64,000 nucleotides of DNA, from assembly GCA_036583965.1 (NCBI GenBank), contig JAZBQD010000027.1, positions 27,163,001 through 27,227,000 of the forward strand. The letters run 5' to 3'. How positions within the stretch are numbered: the stretch's first letter is position 1; every line of letters begins with the position of its first letter. The notes beneath the pieces are model-generated. The model was not told where the DNA came from. It searched no databases and saw only the letters and a list, made by a program, of their open reading frames with translations. A program made the translations under genes and the position numbers. This stretch comes from Prunella strophiata. Its lineage: Eukaryota > Chordata > Aves > Passeriformes > Prunellidae. Shown here piece after piece: positions 25,481 to 36,870 of this stretch.

Positions 25481-25674
25481 TGGGGGAAGAGCAACTTGAT
25501 GGACTGTTGGGTTGTCCAGTGGCATTGAGGAGGTGGCACTGTCACCCTCCAATGACACTGGGATTTCAGGAAACTATAAATGGAGTCAGAATTCAATAAA
25601 CTTCCTCCTTTTGCTCTCTCGCACCTTGCAAAGAGCTGCTGTCCACGTCGTGTTGTTTGTGCTCTACAGCGACA
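25481..25674 (+). mobile_element. Possible short LTR-like fragment
   Basis: About 190 bp contain a TATAAA (25575-25580) followed 15 bp later by AATAAA (25595-25600). A C/T-rich and CpG-containing stretch follows and ends GCTCTACAGCGACA. This promoter-plus-poly(A) spacing resembles a compact LTR in sense orientation. I found no convincing target duplication, the ends are approximate, and the call is tentative. Confidence 0.35.
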
Positions 25675-26605
25675 GATAAACTGTCCAATTGAGAAATGAC
25701 ACTTAAATTATTTTTGCTTTTAACTTAATAACTAACTACTCGTGGCCTGTAATGCAGACTTTTATGTAATTACATAATACTACTCAAACTTGTGAAGAAG
25801 AAGGACCAGACTGTCTTTGAACTTCTATCTTGTCTTGTATATATTTCTATATTCCAAAACTTTTAAGTTTTCCACCATGTGATATTACACACTTCTATTC
25901 AAACTCCACACCCATAATCCCAGTTCTGTCATTCAATTTTGAAAGCTTTCTCCAAGGCCTCAGGTCAAATGCAGTTTTCTTTTGGGGGGGTCAGTGCTTG
26001 TCAGCACAGAAAGACTAAAATTCTCAGTAACCAGGGTTCCAACAAGATCAGGAGCTCCCTCCCTGCCTGTCTTTTGGGAAGATCATCCTCCAGGTCTTAA
26101 TGACATCTGTGAGGAAAATCAAAACATTTTCCCATATATAATATGGGAATGTTTATATATATAAGCATACCCACCTAGTCTGTGAGACAGGATATTTGCC
26201 TTGCAAAAGACCATCCAGTGGACTTAACAGCTTCTCTGATGCTTCAAATAGCAGCTGCTTCTGTCACCCCAGTTGTGTATCCACTTGGCCTCCTTTTGCA
26301 AGCTGTTATAATAATTCAGCATCTTCAGGCTCCATGTCCTAGAAATTCCCCTTAACAAAACATTATTAGGACTTGAATAATAAAATCCATTATATTCACC
26401 TCTTTGCTTGTATGCTGTCAGTGGGAAACACGTGAGTCTTAATTGTATGTGATCCTCTGACACTGACAGCAAAGGAAAATGCCAATAAAAAACATCTGTC
26501 ATAAGTTTTAACTTTTGTTTCAAGTAAAATAAAATACATCAAAGAAAACCCAAAACCCTACACCCCCACGTTACTGAACTTCTAAAATTTCTGATATTTC
26601 ACCAG

Positions 26606-26839
26606 ATCACCTCCACCAAGTCCTTCAACTCCGAGGAGACCTACACTGAACAATCCCCCAACCAGACCTTTATCTGGCCGAGGACCAGCTCCTGCCATCC
26701 CCTCTCCAGGCCCTCAGTCGGGGGCTCCCCCAGTCCCGTTCCGCCCAGGAGCTCTGCCTCCCTTCCCCAGTGCTGAAGCCCATGGAGGACCCCCCCAGGT
26801 TCCCTCTCGGCCCAGCCGGGCTCCTCCCAGCGTGCCAAG
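26606..26839 (+). CDS. DNM3: DNM3 exon: proline-rich domain
   Basis: This 234-nt exon (phase 2 in, phase 2 out; CACCAG|ATCACC to CCAAG|GTAAGA) continues the reading frame as [17 protein letters not shown] and then a run rich in P, S and R. Visible segments are [30 protein letters not shown] and [16 protein letters not shown]. The proline-rich domain binds SH3 proteins such as amphiphysin, endophilin and syndapin. PSRPSR sits where DNM1 has its PSRPNR amphiphysin site. [13 protein letters not shown] corresponds to the region that in DNM1 carries the Cdk5/GSK3-phosphorylated serines, so phosphoregulation is likely (inference). The exon ends with the bases AG of a split codon. All three downstream terminal exons complete this codon, to S, R or R. 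Confidence 0.96.
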
Positions 26840-27568
26840 GTAAGAGGTTTGGTGTCCTGGTGGTGGCATGGTTCTCTCCCTCTGGCACCACACACACTCT
26901 GCCCTGCTCCGGGGGCTGCTGCTGAGAAAGGCTTGTAGCAAAGCAGAACTGGGCATTCCCTGCAGTCAGAGGTGTTGGATGGAACCAGTTTTTTAGCATA
27001 CACCCTCTTTGAAAAGATAGGAAGATTTTTTCATTAAAAAAATTCTAGTCAGTCAGTTGGAAGACCCTGATTTGCTTGCATTAAGAACCCCAGTCAGTTC
27101 TGGTTGTGTTGTACTCTCATAAGGGACCAGAGAGAGAGAGAGAGGTCACCTCCCCCCAGGAGGAGAGGGACAGGGATACAGCTCCTCACTTCTGCCCTTC
27201 TGAACCCTCACCAGAGGAAGCAGGGGCTCTCCTGGCAGAGAACAAGAGCAATTCTTGTAGAACCAGTGGAACAAACTGGTAGGAGTCTGATTCTTGTCCT
27301 GCAAAGTCAGTAATCTCCAGCCAGTTGGAAATAGTCCCTAGTTATCTGACAGAGTACACCATATGGTACCAAGCAATTAGTTAAGGAACAAGATTATCTT
27401 CAGTGCATTATTTCCTTTCCTTCTCAGGGCTTTGCATTTACCAGGACCTTTTAAAATAGCTTTGCACATTGTATAATTTTCTATGGCATTGACTGCTTTT
27501 TTATATGTTCTGTGAATAGAATGTCCTTAATGTTTATTTTCACAATGATGTAATGCACTTAATCACTT

Positions 27569-27572
<4 letters not shown>

Positions 27573-27611
<39 letters not shown>
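27573..27611. repeat. (AT)n microsatellite
   Basis: About 19 uninterrupted AT dinucleotides. Confidence 0.95.
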
Positions 27612-27615
<4 letters not shown>

Positions 27616-30600
27616 TCTGATTCTGAGGGATTCATTAACTTTCTAAATTTTGAGAGGCGTGGGCAGATAAGGCAATGTTGGAACAAAGGGGTTTCTCCAT
27701 TTTTGATAAATTAGCTGTTACATTGAAAGTACTCACAGTTTGGGAAAAAAAGAGCTAGCTAAATAGGAACCAAAATAAAATGTGCACATTTTCAATTTTA
27801 AAAATAGTAATTGAGGAGAGAAGCTTTGGAGAAGAATTTTCTTTTAAATAGGTGAGATCTGTCGTAGTTGTCAGTAACTTAAATTTGAGGCTCAGTGTTT
27901 CTAATATAATTACCCTTTATAATAGAAAGCATAAATAAATGAGGTATATCAAAGGAATGAAGTATTTTTATATATTAGCTATGAAAAGGGTGTTGTTGCA
28001 TCATGCCCAGCCATGAAACACTCTTTCACCTTAGTGAATATCCTGTAGCTTGCAGCAGGGACCGCTGGGGAGAAACCTGGCATTGCCTTTCCAAACTTTG
28101 TGCTGGAAGGGAAGAACCCAGGGACCATCCCCTCGCTGGGAGAGCCTGGGGCTGAGCCAAAGGGCACTGGCCCTGCTGCTTCCTCTGTGCCATCAGAGGC
28201 CACATCAGTGGGATGCAGGGATGAGGTGCAGTTGTGCCAGCTGTGCCACCAGAGAGAACCATGGCTCCTGTCCCCTGCCCTGCAAACCGGCGCGTCTCCT
28301 CCCCTGCCCGCCGCGGGTGTGCATGGACGCTGCTTTCCCAGGGTGCCCTGCCAAGAGCATGTCTGCTGATCCTCTTCCTCATGCCAGAGTCATGGGTGGG
28401 ATGGAGACCAGAAAGGAATTTTCTAGCACGCAAAAGACACGTGGGTAAGCAGCCTGGGGATGACCCAGTTTGGGACCGCCACTGGTGGCATGAAAAGCAA
28501 GGGCGGCAAAGGAGGTCAGTGATTTTAAAATACCGTAGCTGGATACAGAATTGAATGTGAGACTGCCTGACATTTTTGTGGAAAAAAATAATCTGCAATA
28601 CACATCTTCTGGACTAGATCCTAGTTCTCTCTTTTAGAGCCTCAGACAGAAAAAAAAAATCTCAACTGCTAAAGCATGAAGGAAGGGTTTGCCATTCTGC
28701 TGAAACCTCAGGTTTCTTCTGCTGACTAAACTGCGAGGGAGGAAATCCCAGGGAAGGGGCTGCAGGGGAAATCACCTGAGGGGGACAGTGTGGCCAGCTC
28801 CTGCGCCTATGAAATGTTTCTTTTGAGCCCTGGAATTTCAGCTACGCTTGGTCTGGTTTTAATAACAGCCTTTGCAGGATCATAGGAAATTGACTCAGAA
28901 AATGGGTCTGAGATATTAAAAGGGGGAAAAAAGGAGTTTTGAGGAAGAGTTCTTGTGGAAACTTGAGCTTTTTTCTTTGACTTATTTTTGAACTCGGGCG
29001 CTGTGCTCTGACTGTTCCACCACCATTTTCTGCAGTGATTCCTTGAAGCGCTGGGATCTCTCTTATCTAGGGAAATAGTTTAGCTTCCTGAGAAGAAAGA
29101 AGTATTTTTAAAGTTTATCTCACTTTCCAAAGGAGCTTTCTGTTGCAGCCCCTGTCCCTGTCATGTGGAGCTGAAAATCCTGACACGCTGAAGAATGCAA
29201 AGTTTCCATTTTCTCCTGTTCTGCCTTAACCTAAAAAGATCATTTTCAGGGGTAAGACAGGGACTGTCCTTGTCCAGTGAGCAGATTAGCACATGTTTGA
29301 TGTGGGAAAATGTAGCACCTTACCAGTGAGATACAGCCCATCTTTGAAAACACAATTTTTTTCTTCTACTTTATTAGGATTTATCAAAGGAATTGCACAG
29401 AAATGGTGAACTCTCAGCATTCTCTCATTGTTCCTCCCTTAATGTACAGGGAAAGGAAAAGAGTTAGGAGAGCAGGAAATAATTTTCTTCCCTGCTTTGC
29501 TCTGATTCTAAAGCTGGTTTGGGTTATGTGCTCTGAATATTTCTGTAAGGAAACAGAAACTATTTGCATGATACATGCCTCTTTTAATTAATCCCACTTG
29601 AGGTGGGTGGATCTCTCCCAGCAAAGCCTGTGAGTAAAGGCCCCTGGCTTTAAGGGCTTGATGCCAAAGCATATATGATTTGTGAAATATTCCCCACTGC
29701 CAGAATCTGGATTATTCCCCCTGTCTCTTAAAAGGCTTCAGTAGTATTTTGAAAGAAAATGCAGCTGTATGCTTGCTTTGGTAGGACGGCTTTAGGCAGG
29801 CACTAGAAGCACTTCAGCTCACCCTGATGTGTGTTGGCCTGCCTGTGTGAAAGCCTGATCTTGACCAATTTAAATTCTACTGTGGATGCTTGATTTTTAG
29901 TTTTTAAATGTCCTGAATGGGAATCTCAGCTTTGCCACAAGGAAAACAATTGAGTTGGAAATGTTTTTTCTCTTGGCAGCAGAGCCTGTGGTGTTTGTGG
30001 GGGTGGAAGGGTGCTGCCCTTTTCTCCCTGTGTCCTGCTACTGTGGATTCACCAGGGCTTTCCCAGCAAAGCCCTGGTTTGGAATCAGGAGATGGTTCCT
30101 GACTTAGTCACTGAGACAAAGGTGACCCCACAGGAGGTGAAACCCTGGAGCACATGTGTCACCCTCAGGCAGGCTGGGGCTGCTCCCCAGGGGCTGGGGC
30201 TGGTCTTTACACGTGAGGCAAGTGGTGGGGAGAAAATTCACATTGTGCTGCTCACACACTGTCCCTACAATTTACTTCCACCCACAGCCAGCCGGCAGGG
30301 AAGGGCTGGTGGCAGCTCTGCGCTCCCCTTTGTTATGCCACCAGGGCTAATTCCATCACCTGCTGTGTTGGTAGCTAATCTACCTTGTAAGCCACCATTA
30401 CATATTTCTGCCAAACTGGCAGAAAAAGGTACTTTTTCCTGACAGTAATTGCAGTTAGAAATTTTCAGACAAAGTCAGGAGCAGTGCAGAAAGCATTACT
30501 GCCTGATGTCTCCCAGCCCACAGGCTCCCACTCAATTCTTTGGTTGCCAAATATCAACCATTCACAAAGTTTTCTCTGATGGATTTTTATGGATTAGAGT

Positions 30601-31854
30601 TCTTTGAAAAGATTTAATGAAATGTCTAACCCTGTGCGTTGAATGATAAGGAGATTTTGTGCAAAAATTGCACATGATCCTCTGAATAAAATCTGTCATA
30701 GAGCATAGGCATATAAGGCCAGAAGGGTTATCCTGCCTGAGCCTGGGAATCTTCTTTCTCCTGAAAGTTTGACCTTGCAGCCTTAAAAGCTTACTACTGT
30801 ATTTTTTAATGGAATATAAATTGTAATCAAATAGTCGTTGCACCAAATTCTTCTGGCAGGATGAGTGAGAGCCCACCTTAGAGTGTTTGCATGCTGGCTT
30901 GCATGATCTTAATCTGAACACCCAAGTAGGAGAGCACAGCTCTCTGTCCTCTTTGAATGGATCTTTGGCAGATGTTATATTCAACCAGTATAGTCTGCAA
31001 TTAGGATTGTTTCACTGCAAGCAAAGAGACAAAAGTGTTACATGGACGGAATTCAAATTCCTGCTGAACCTCAGGAGAGAAGAAAGCCAAAGAATAATTT
31101 AATTTAATTCTGCATCTCATGTCTGTGATCAGAAGAATATACAGCTACATGGGCAAAGCCAGAAGCCCCTCCCAGGGGAGACACTGCCCTTCTGTAGTCA
31201 GTATGTTTCCAACTCTGCCTGTCCAAGGACCCCAAAATCACAAGACTTAGGAGAATATCAGTTATTATTTCTGTGATTTCTGCCCAGAGGGGGGACAGCC
31301 CTGTGTGATTTGTTACCAGCCTAATGTACATTTCTTGTTGAAATGCACACCCAGTGATATGTTACTTCTGCTGCCAGCTGCTTTGAGCAGCAGCAGACTC
31401 CATTTATTTTCTCTTATCTCTTTGAAAGAGGCTCTGCATTTTCCCCTCCTCCACTGGGTCCTTTTTCACTATTTTCCCTTTTTTTTTTCTCAGCCTTTCC
31501 CTCTCTTGACCATCCTGTTTGCTTCCTCTTTCACCTCCTCCTTTCACTTGGTTTCCTGCCTGGTACATTTGTCTCCCTTCCCCATGTATTCCTTCCCTCC
31601 CTTCTCACCATCTTGTCTTGGTTTCCTTCCAACTTATCCCTTCCCTGCCACCTTTGTAAATCTGTCACCTTGCATTTCTGTCTTTTAGAGTTTTTCAGAC
31701 AGTTTTCAAGCCATAGAACGCAATATTTGGCAATCTTTCTTAACAGCAGCCTGGTGGCAGTGGCTGTGACACCCATGAGAAACATGAGCTCCTCTGCTTG
31801 GGGCACTCACACTGCCAGGTGCAAACCTGGGCTCATCTTGCAACTTTGGTCGTG

Positions 31855-31960
31855 GGATAGAATCAAAGAATAGAATCACAGAATCCTTTGGTTTGAAAGG
31901 GACCTTTAAAGGTCATCTAGTCCAACCCCCCTGCAATGAAGAGGGACAACAGAAGCACTG
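31855..31960 (-). mobile_element. CR1 LINE 3' end, reverse orientation
   Basis: Reads AGAATCACAGAATCCTTTGG, AAAGGGACCTTTAAAGG, TCATCTAGTCCAACCCCCCT on the + strand. This is the reverse complement of the avian CR1 3' end, including its terminal repeats at the left edge. Confidence 0.9.
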
Positions 31961-34258
31961 AAAGAAGGAGAATTCTGCATGAGGATAAGTATTGGAGGGC
32001 TTGGCCAGAAAGCAGGTCCCAGCAGGTTGTAAAAACATGTAAAATGTCACAATGCAGCAAGTCTGGCAGTTTCATTGTAATTCTGCAGTACTGATTTATG
32101 AGAAATTTGGAATGGCATTTGCACAGAACTGATTCTTCAGCTGCCTGAGCTGTAATGCCATGAGAGATACAGGAGAGTCTTCACTTCTGCTCCAGGAGCT
32201 TCAGTGACTGCTGACCCTAAAAGAATGGCTCTTTTTTAGACTGGCAGTAGGATTTTGTTACTGCCTTCCTTTATATTCCTCTCCCCCAGATGACTTGTCC
32301 TGAAGATCAAGGGCAACAAAGTTCATGGGATGCCTGACATTACAGCCTGGGTACCATGTCTGCTGCCACTGACCCTAAACCTCTCTCAGCATCTCCCTCC
32401 ATCAGCCAGAGACTGGCTGTCCATACCTTCAGTGGCCCAGGAATGTTCTGATGGGCAGTTCACTGTGGCAGTTGAACAGAAGTATCTGAAGAATCACTTG
32501 TTCTGCATAGGATTCAGGTTTGATCTATCTACTGCATCTCAAGTAGCTGTAATCACCTTGAGTATTGTTCCTGAGCTACTTGCTCCTGCCTTATTCAACA
32601 AAAACTTGTTTTAAAACAAAGTGACATTCAACTGGGACTGTTGCAAGTCAGAACTTTAAAAGTTCAGCAAAGAGGATCTGGCCATGAAATGGCTTTTCAT
32701 TACTCTTAGTGTAGACCAGACCTATGTGATGGGGAAGGGTAAGTAAAAGAGAAGCAAGAGGGGGGAAGACAGAAAAACAACCTGAAAAGCATCGAAAGAA
32801 GTGGTTCTGGAATAAAGATGATGTTGCAAGTGCAGTCCTCAAACACAGCAGGACTGTCAGCTGATGCACTGAATGAATTTCAGCAAAAATTTGAGTTTGG
32901 TTAGGTTTCAGCTCTTTTTTTTCTTCCTTAGCATTTTCTCTCTCAAGATATTGTTAGTAGAAGAAAATGGTTTTATTTTTAACATCTCTCTACTTGAAAG
33001 AAAGTAGAGTCAAGCAACAGCAGTTGTTTGGCAGATATACAGGAACCTGAAGATGTGTTTTGTCCCAAGAAATTATTTAGTTTCGTAATGGAGTGGTTTA
33101 ATAACATGAAGACATTGCAGGATTAGAGCGACGGTGTTGAGCAGAGAATTCCTGCCTTGTCTGAGAGAGTGGGCGAATAGCAGTGCATTTCTAGGCTGCC
33201 TTATGCTAGAAGAGAAAACATCTGAGAGTAAACAGAGAGAAACAGGGATGATTTGAACTTCCTGCACCTGCAGGCATCTTGAAAGGCTGTCTTGAAACTC
33301 TCCTGTCCCCACAAGCTGTGTTGGATCAGTAGTGAATGAGGGCACTCCACGGCTCCATTAACAACCATGCCTAATCCCATTAGTTGGCATCATGGACAAG
33401 AAAAGGTGCAACTCCAGCTGGAGGTGACAGCCAGGACATTTGCTCCCCTTCTTGCACCAAGGTAAGTAAAGAGGAGAGAGGCAACAAGGACAGAGGAAGG
33501 TCAAAGCTGAGTAGGAAGAAAAAACAGAGATGTCTTCAAAAGTGGGGTACATGATTCACACTGATGGCAAACAGTGCAGCTACACACAGAGCAGTGCACA
33601 AGTCCTGAGCTGCTGTGAAAAGATCAGATGTTCTTCCTGCTGATTTTTTGGCCCTTCTGTTGTCATCTTCCATGCACAGAACAGCGTTCTGAATGTTCCC
33701 ACTCAGCACTCCTAACTCTCTTCTCCATGGCCAGTTGTGACCCTCTGGTCCATCCTAAGCTAGGGTTTCTGAAAGGTTGGGACAGTATTCCACAGATGCA
33801 CTGCACACTTGCTTACTTGACATGTTCCCTGCTGAAGGGCAAACAAGAACACACAGTTTCTTAAGAATAATAGTCTGTCTCGGTCACTCAGTTGAATTAA
33901 TTTTGTGTTTATCCTGGCTGAGCTTTTCATATGACACATTAATTCCCTGAAATGACTAATTTGAAAATGCAGTGTTCACATAAACATACAATATATTTGT
34001 ATGTGTGTGTGATGGACGTTGATTTATTATGGTCATATAGAAAACATAGCTTGAGTTGTAGATAATAAATTATTCTGCTGGAACATCGTATTTTGGACCA
34101 CATTGCCTCTGAAAGGAGTATCTGTATTAAGTTAAATCACACACAGTGGAACCTCACTAACCCTAGTGCTTTCAAACAGTGTAAGCCTTTGAATTCATGG
34201 AGATTTATACTACTGCAGTGTAGTGGTGGCCAGTGGAAGGACACATTCTTCCCATTCA

Positions 34259-34261
<3 letters not shown>

Positions 34262-34289
<28 letters not shown>

Positions 34290-34297
34290 GTTTTTTT
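34262..34297 (+). repeat. Poly(T) tract
   Basis: T28, then a G and T7. No flanking retrocopy could be recognised on the minus strand. Confidence 0.9.
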
Positions 34298-35918
34298 GTT
34301 TCTTTCACTTAAAATAAACAGATATCTGATAAAACGGCATAATCTAATAACCTTAACTTGCTTATACTGAGCAAAAAATTTCTTCCACTGAGAGAGCACC
34401 GTGCAGCTGGGTCATTTGCAGTTTTGGGGTTCAGCCAAATAGGGACAGCTGAGGCAGTCCCAGGCAGTACAGTCTGAGCACACCCTCTGTGCTTTATAGA
34501 GCCTGAGTTCAGCTGGAAAACTGCTTCAGAACTAGCAGCCACCCTCAAAAGCTGTGCTCTGTGCCTTAGGGCTTCCCTCCTGACCTGCCTGACCATAGTG
34601 ATCCTGTGGGCAGCACTTACTTACAGACATTTTGTGTTTAACACAATGACATTTTCCAGTACAGAAACAAATCTGAGCAATTCTCACTCTCTGGACCATT
34701 CCACTGGACTAAGGGACCATCTCAGGCAGATATTCCCCAGCTCCTTTCATCACCACTCCGTGCAGTTTCTCATTTCCCCTGCAGTCACCATCTCCTCCTG
34801 ATCCCTGTCTGTGATTCCTGCTTTACTCCTCCTAATGTCATCATCCTTTTTCTGTTTTTCCTGCTTTGTTATGACCTGTATCACCAGGATCAAGTGCCTT
34901 TCTTCCCCCTGGCTTTCCCACTTCCACTCCTGAGTTGATGTTTGGGAGACTCTGCAGTAGGCGTGCTGCATCTGCTGTAGGACAGAGTTTAAGCATGTAC
35001 AGACTGAAGACTAATCAGGTCTACAAACCGTGTCTTGCCTCTGTTTTTCAAGCATGATGGGTACAGTATTTTCACTTCCAGTTTGGATTCTCCTCCAAAT
35101 CCTGAGGCTGAAGGAGGTCGAGAGATGCCATGTAAAAGTTAGGTTGATACAAGAACCAGTAAGAATAGAGGGTGTGGGTCTCAGGATCTTACTGAAACAG
35201 GGAAAACCTCAGGAACAGTACAAAAATAATATCAGTCAAGGCATTATAACTTTCTCAGGACCAAGCTGCTTAGTTCTCTGAATAATCACCCAAACAGGAA
35301 ACCAGATTTATTCCTCACCTGCAGTAAGTCACTGCACTCTTACCATACGCCTCACATTCCAGGTTTGTTCTGTCACCTAAAACAAATTTGCCTGCAGTCA
35401 GTCTTAAAGCTGCTTAGAGATTTGAAGTATTTCCTTGTTAAATTCTACAAAGACGATGTCACGTATCAGGGCTCTCCGAGAGGGCTGCGTTATGGGGAAA
35501 CCAAGATGATGGAAAAGGGAGAGAATAATGGGCTTCTGTTCACAGCTTCAGATCTATAGGATGTATCATTAAATAGAGTTCTGTGCATGCCTTCCACAAG
35601 TGTTCTCTGGTGGTCACAAGCAAGCAAGAATGTCAAATATAAGTGGAAATGAAAGCCTTTTATTTCGAAGTCCTCTGGCTGTGCTGTGAGAAGCCATCTT
35701 CGAGCGGGGCCTCCCATGGTAATTACAGCCATGCTTTACTAAAAGCACATTTTGTGCACTCCGTGTGGGGAGCGATAGGACTTCTCAAAAGGCAAAGGCT
35801 CGAAGAACTCCCATATGTTTCTGATCTAATTTTAAGTCTAGACTTGCTTTATTTAGTTTCTTTTGCTCGGCATTTGCCTAGCTAAAGCTTTTAGGAGTTC
35901 TTTTAAAACTGCAGACAT

Positions 35919-35941
35919 GGGGGGGGGGGGGGGGGGGGGGG
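35919..35941 (+). repeat. Poly(G) run, 23 G
   Basis: An uninterrupted run of G about 400 bp left of the orphan CpG island; length may be inexact because such runs are hard to sequence. Confidence 0.9.
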
Positions 35942-36339
35942 TGTTGCTGCTAAGGTTAAAAATAAGTGTAAAAACTTTTCCTTTTTTAAAAAGTTTTTGC
36001 ACGGGGGTAAGAGCTCCCCTCCGTTCAAAACCCCACTGAGCTCTTCAAAGGAGAAGTCTCTGCAGCAACATCAGGGAGTTATTAAATACATACTTAGTCC
36101 ACAATTTTCATTGGTAAATTCTTTATGTCTGCTTAATGTGTGCTAGTTAGAAGAACTGATTCTTTTTGCAGACTCGTTTACTCAACCCCGGGGGGACCTA
36201 TGATCTCCTGCCCCTTTAGCACTAACTTTTGCAAACATTAAAAAAAAAAAAAATTAAAGAGGCAGCAAAACAAATAACAACCCCAAAGACAAGAGAGTGA
36301 GTTAAACGGGCCAGGCAGGGGGACACGGCCCGAAAAGGC

Positions 36340-36870
36340 AGCTGAAATGTTGGCGACAGTAGCCAAAAGGGTTTCCCGCAGCAGTGCCGCGTCTCTGCGG
36401 AGCTTCCTCCGGGCCGGAGCCGCCCCTCGGGACTCCGCTGCGATAACGGGGAGAGAGCCGGGCTCGCCGTCTGCGCCGCTATCATCCGCTGGCCTCAGAC
36501 TAAACATTGAGCCGGGCTTAGTCACATATTTACTCACTGGGATGGCAGCTAGCGCGGAGCAGGGCTGCGGGGGAGGCTGTTTCTGCCCGGTTTCCCCCGG
36601 CCGGGCCGCAGGCAGGCTGCAGCTCCCCCTGCCGCTCCGCGGGCCCGCTCCTCGGCCTTGCGAGGGCCCGGCGGCTCCCGTGCGGAGCCTTGGAGCGCCC
36701 TGGGCTCCCTCCGAGCTGTGCCTGGCGCAGCTGCCCCGGGGCTGCGTGCACTTGGGTGCTGGCTCTGTTATCTCTAGGCGGCCCAGGCTCCTGCACCGCT
36801 CCCGGGGCTCCCAGCCACTGCTCCGGGTGTGAAGGAGCCGGGGAGACACGAGACACGGGGTTTGGCCTCG
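36340..36870. promoter_or_regulatory. Orphan CpG island inside the DNM3 intron
   Basis: Some 530 bp of high GC with dense CpG, sharply bounded by AT-rich sequence on its left, where an A13 tract (36240-36252) and a TTCATTGG motif (36109-36116, inverted CCAAT) occur. GC stays moderately high to about 37.55 kb. Open frames on both strands are composition-driven. It could be an alternative or antisense promoter. Confidence 0.55.

Larger units (their letters stand above)
24405..26605 (+). other. DNM3: DNM3 intron with solo LTR
   Basis: This 2.2-kb intron begins GTGAGC and ends ATTTCACCAG. Its first third is occupied by a retroviral solo LTR in antisense orientation (listed separately). A second LTR-like fragment lies near 25.5-25.7 kb. 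The remainder (about 25.7-26.6 kb) is AT-rich unique sequence in which I see nothing specific. Confidence 0.85.

Noticed and set aside
34262..34620. Processed pseudogene on the minus strand ending in the T28 tract
   Set aside because: No recognisable protein similarity in the adjacent 300 bp, no target duplication found.
36238..36849. 203- and 161-residue overlapping frames on opposite strands
   Set aside because: Both arise from the orphan CpG island; there are no domains and the minus frame ends in a poly-F run from the A-tract.
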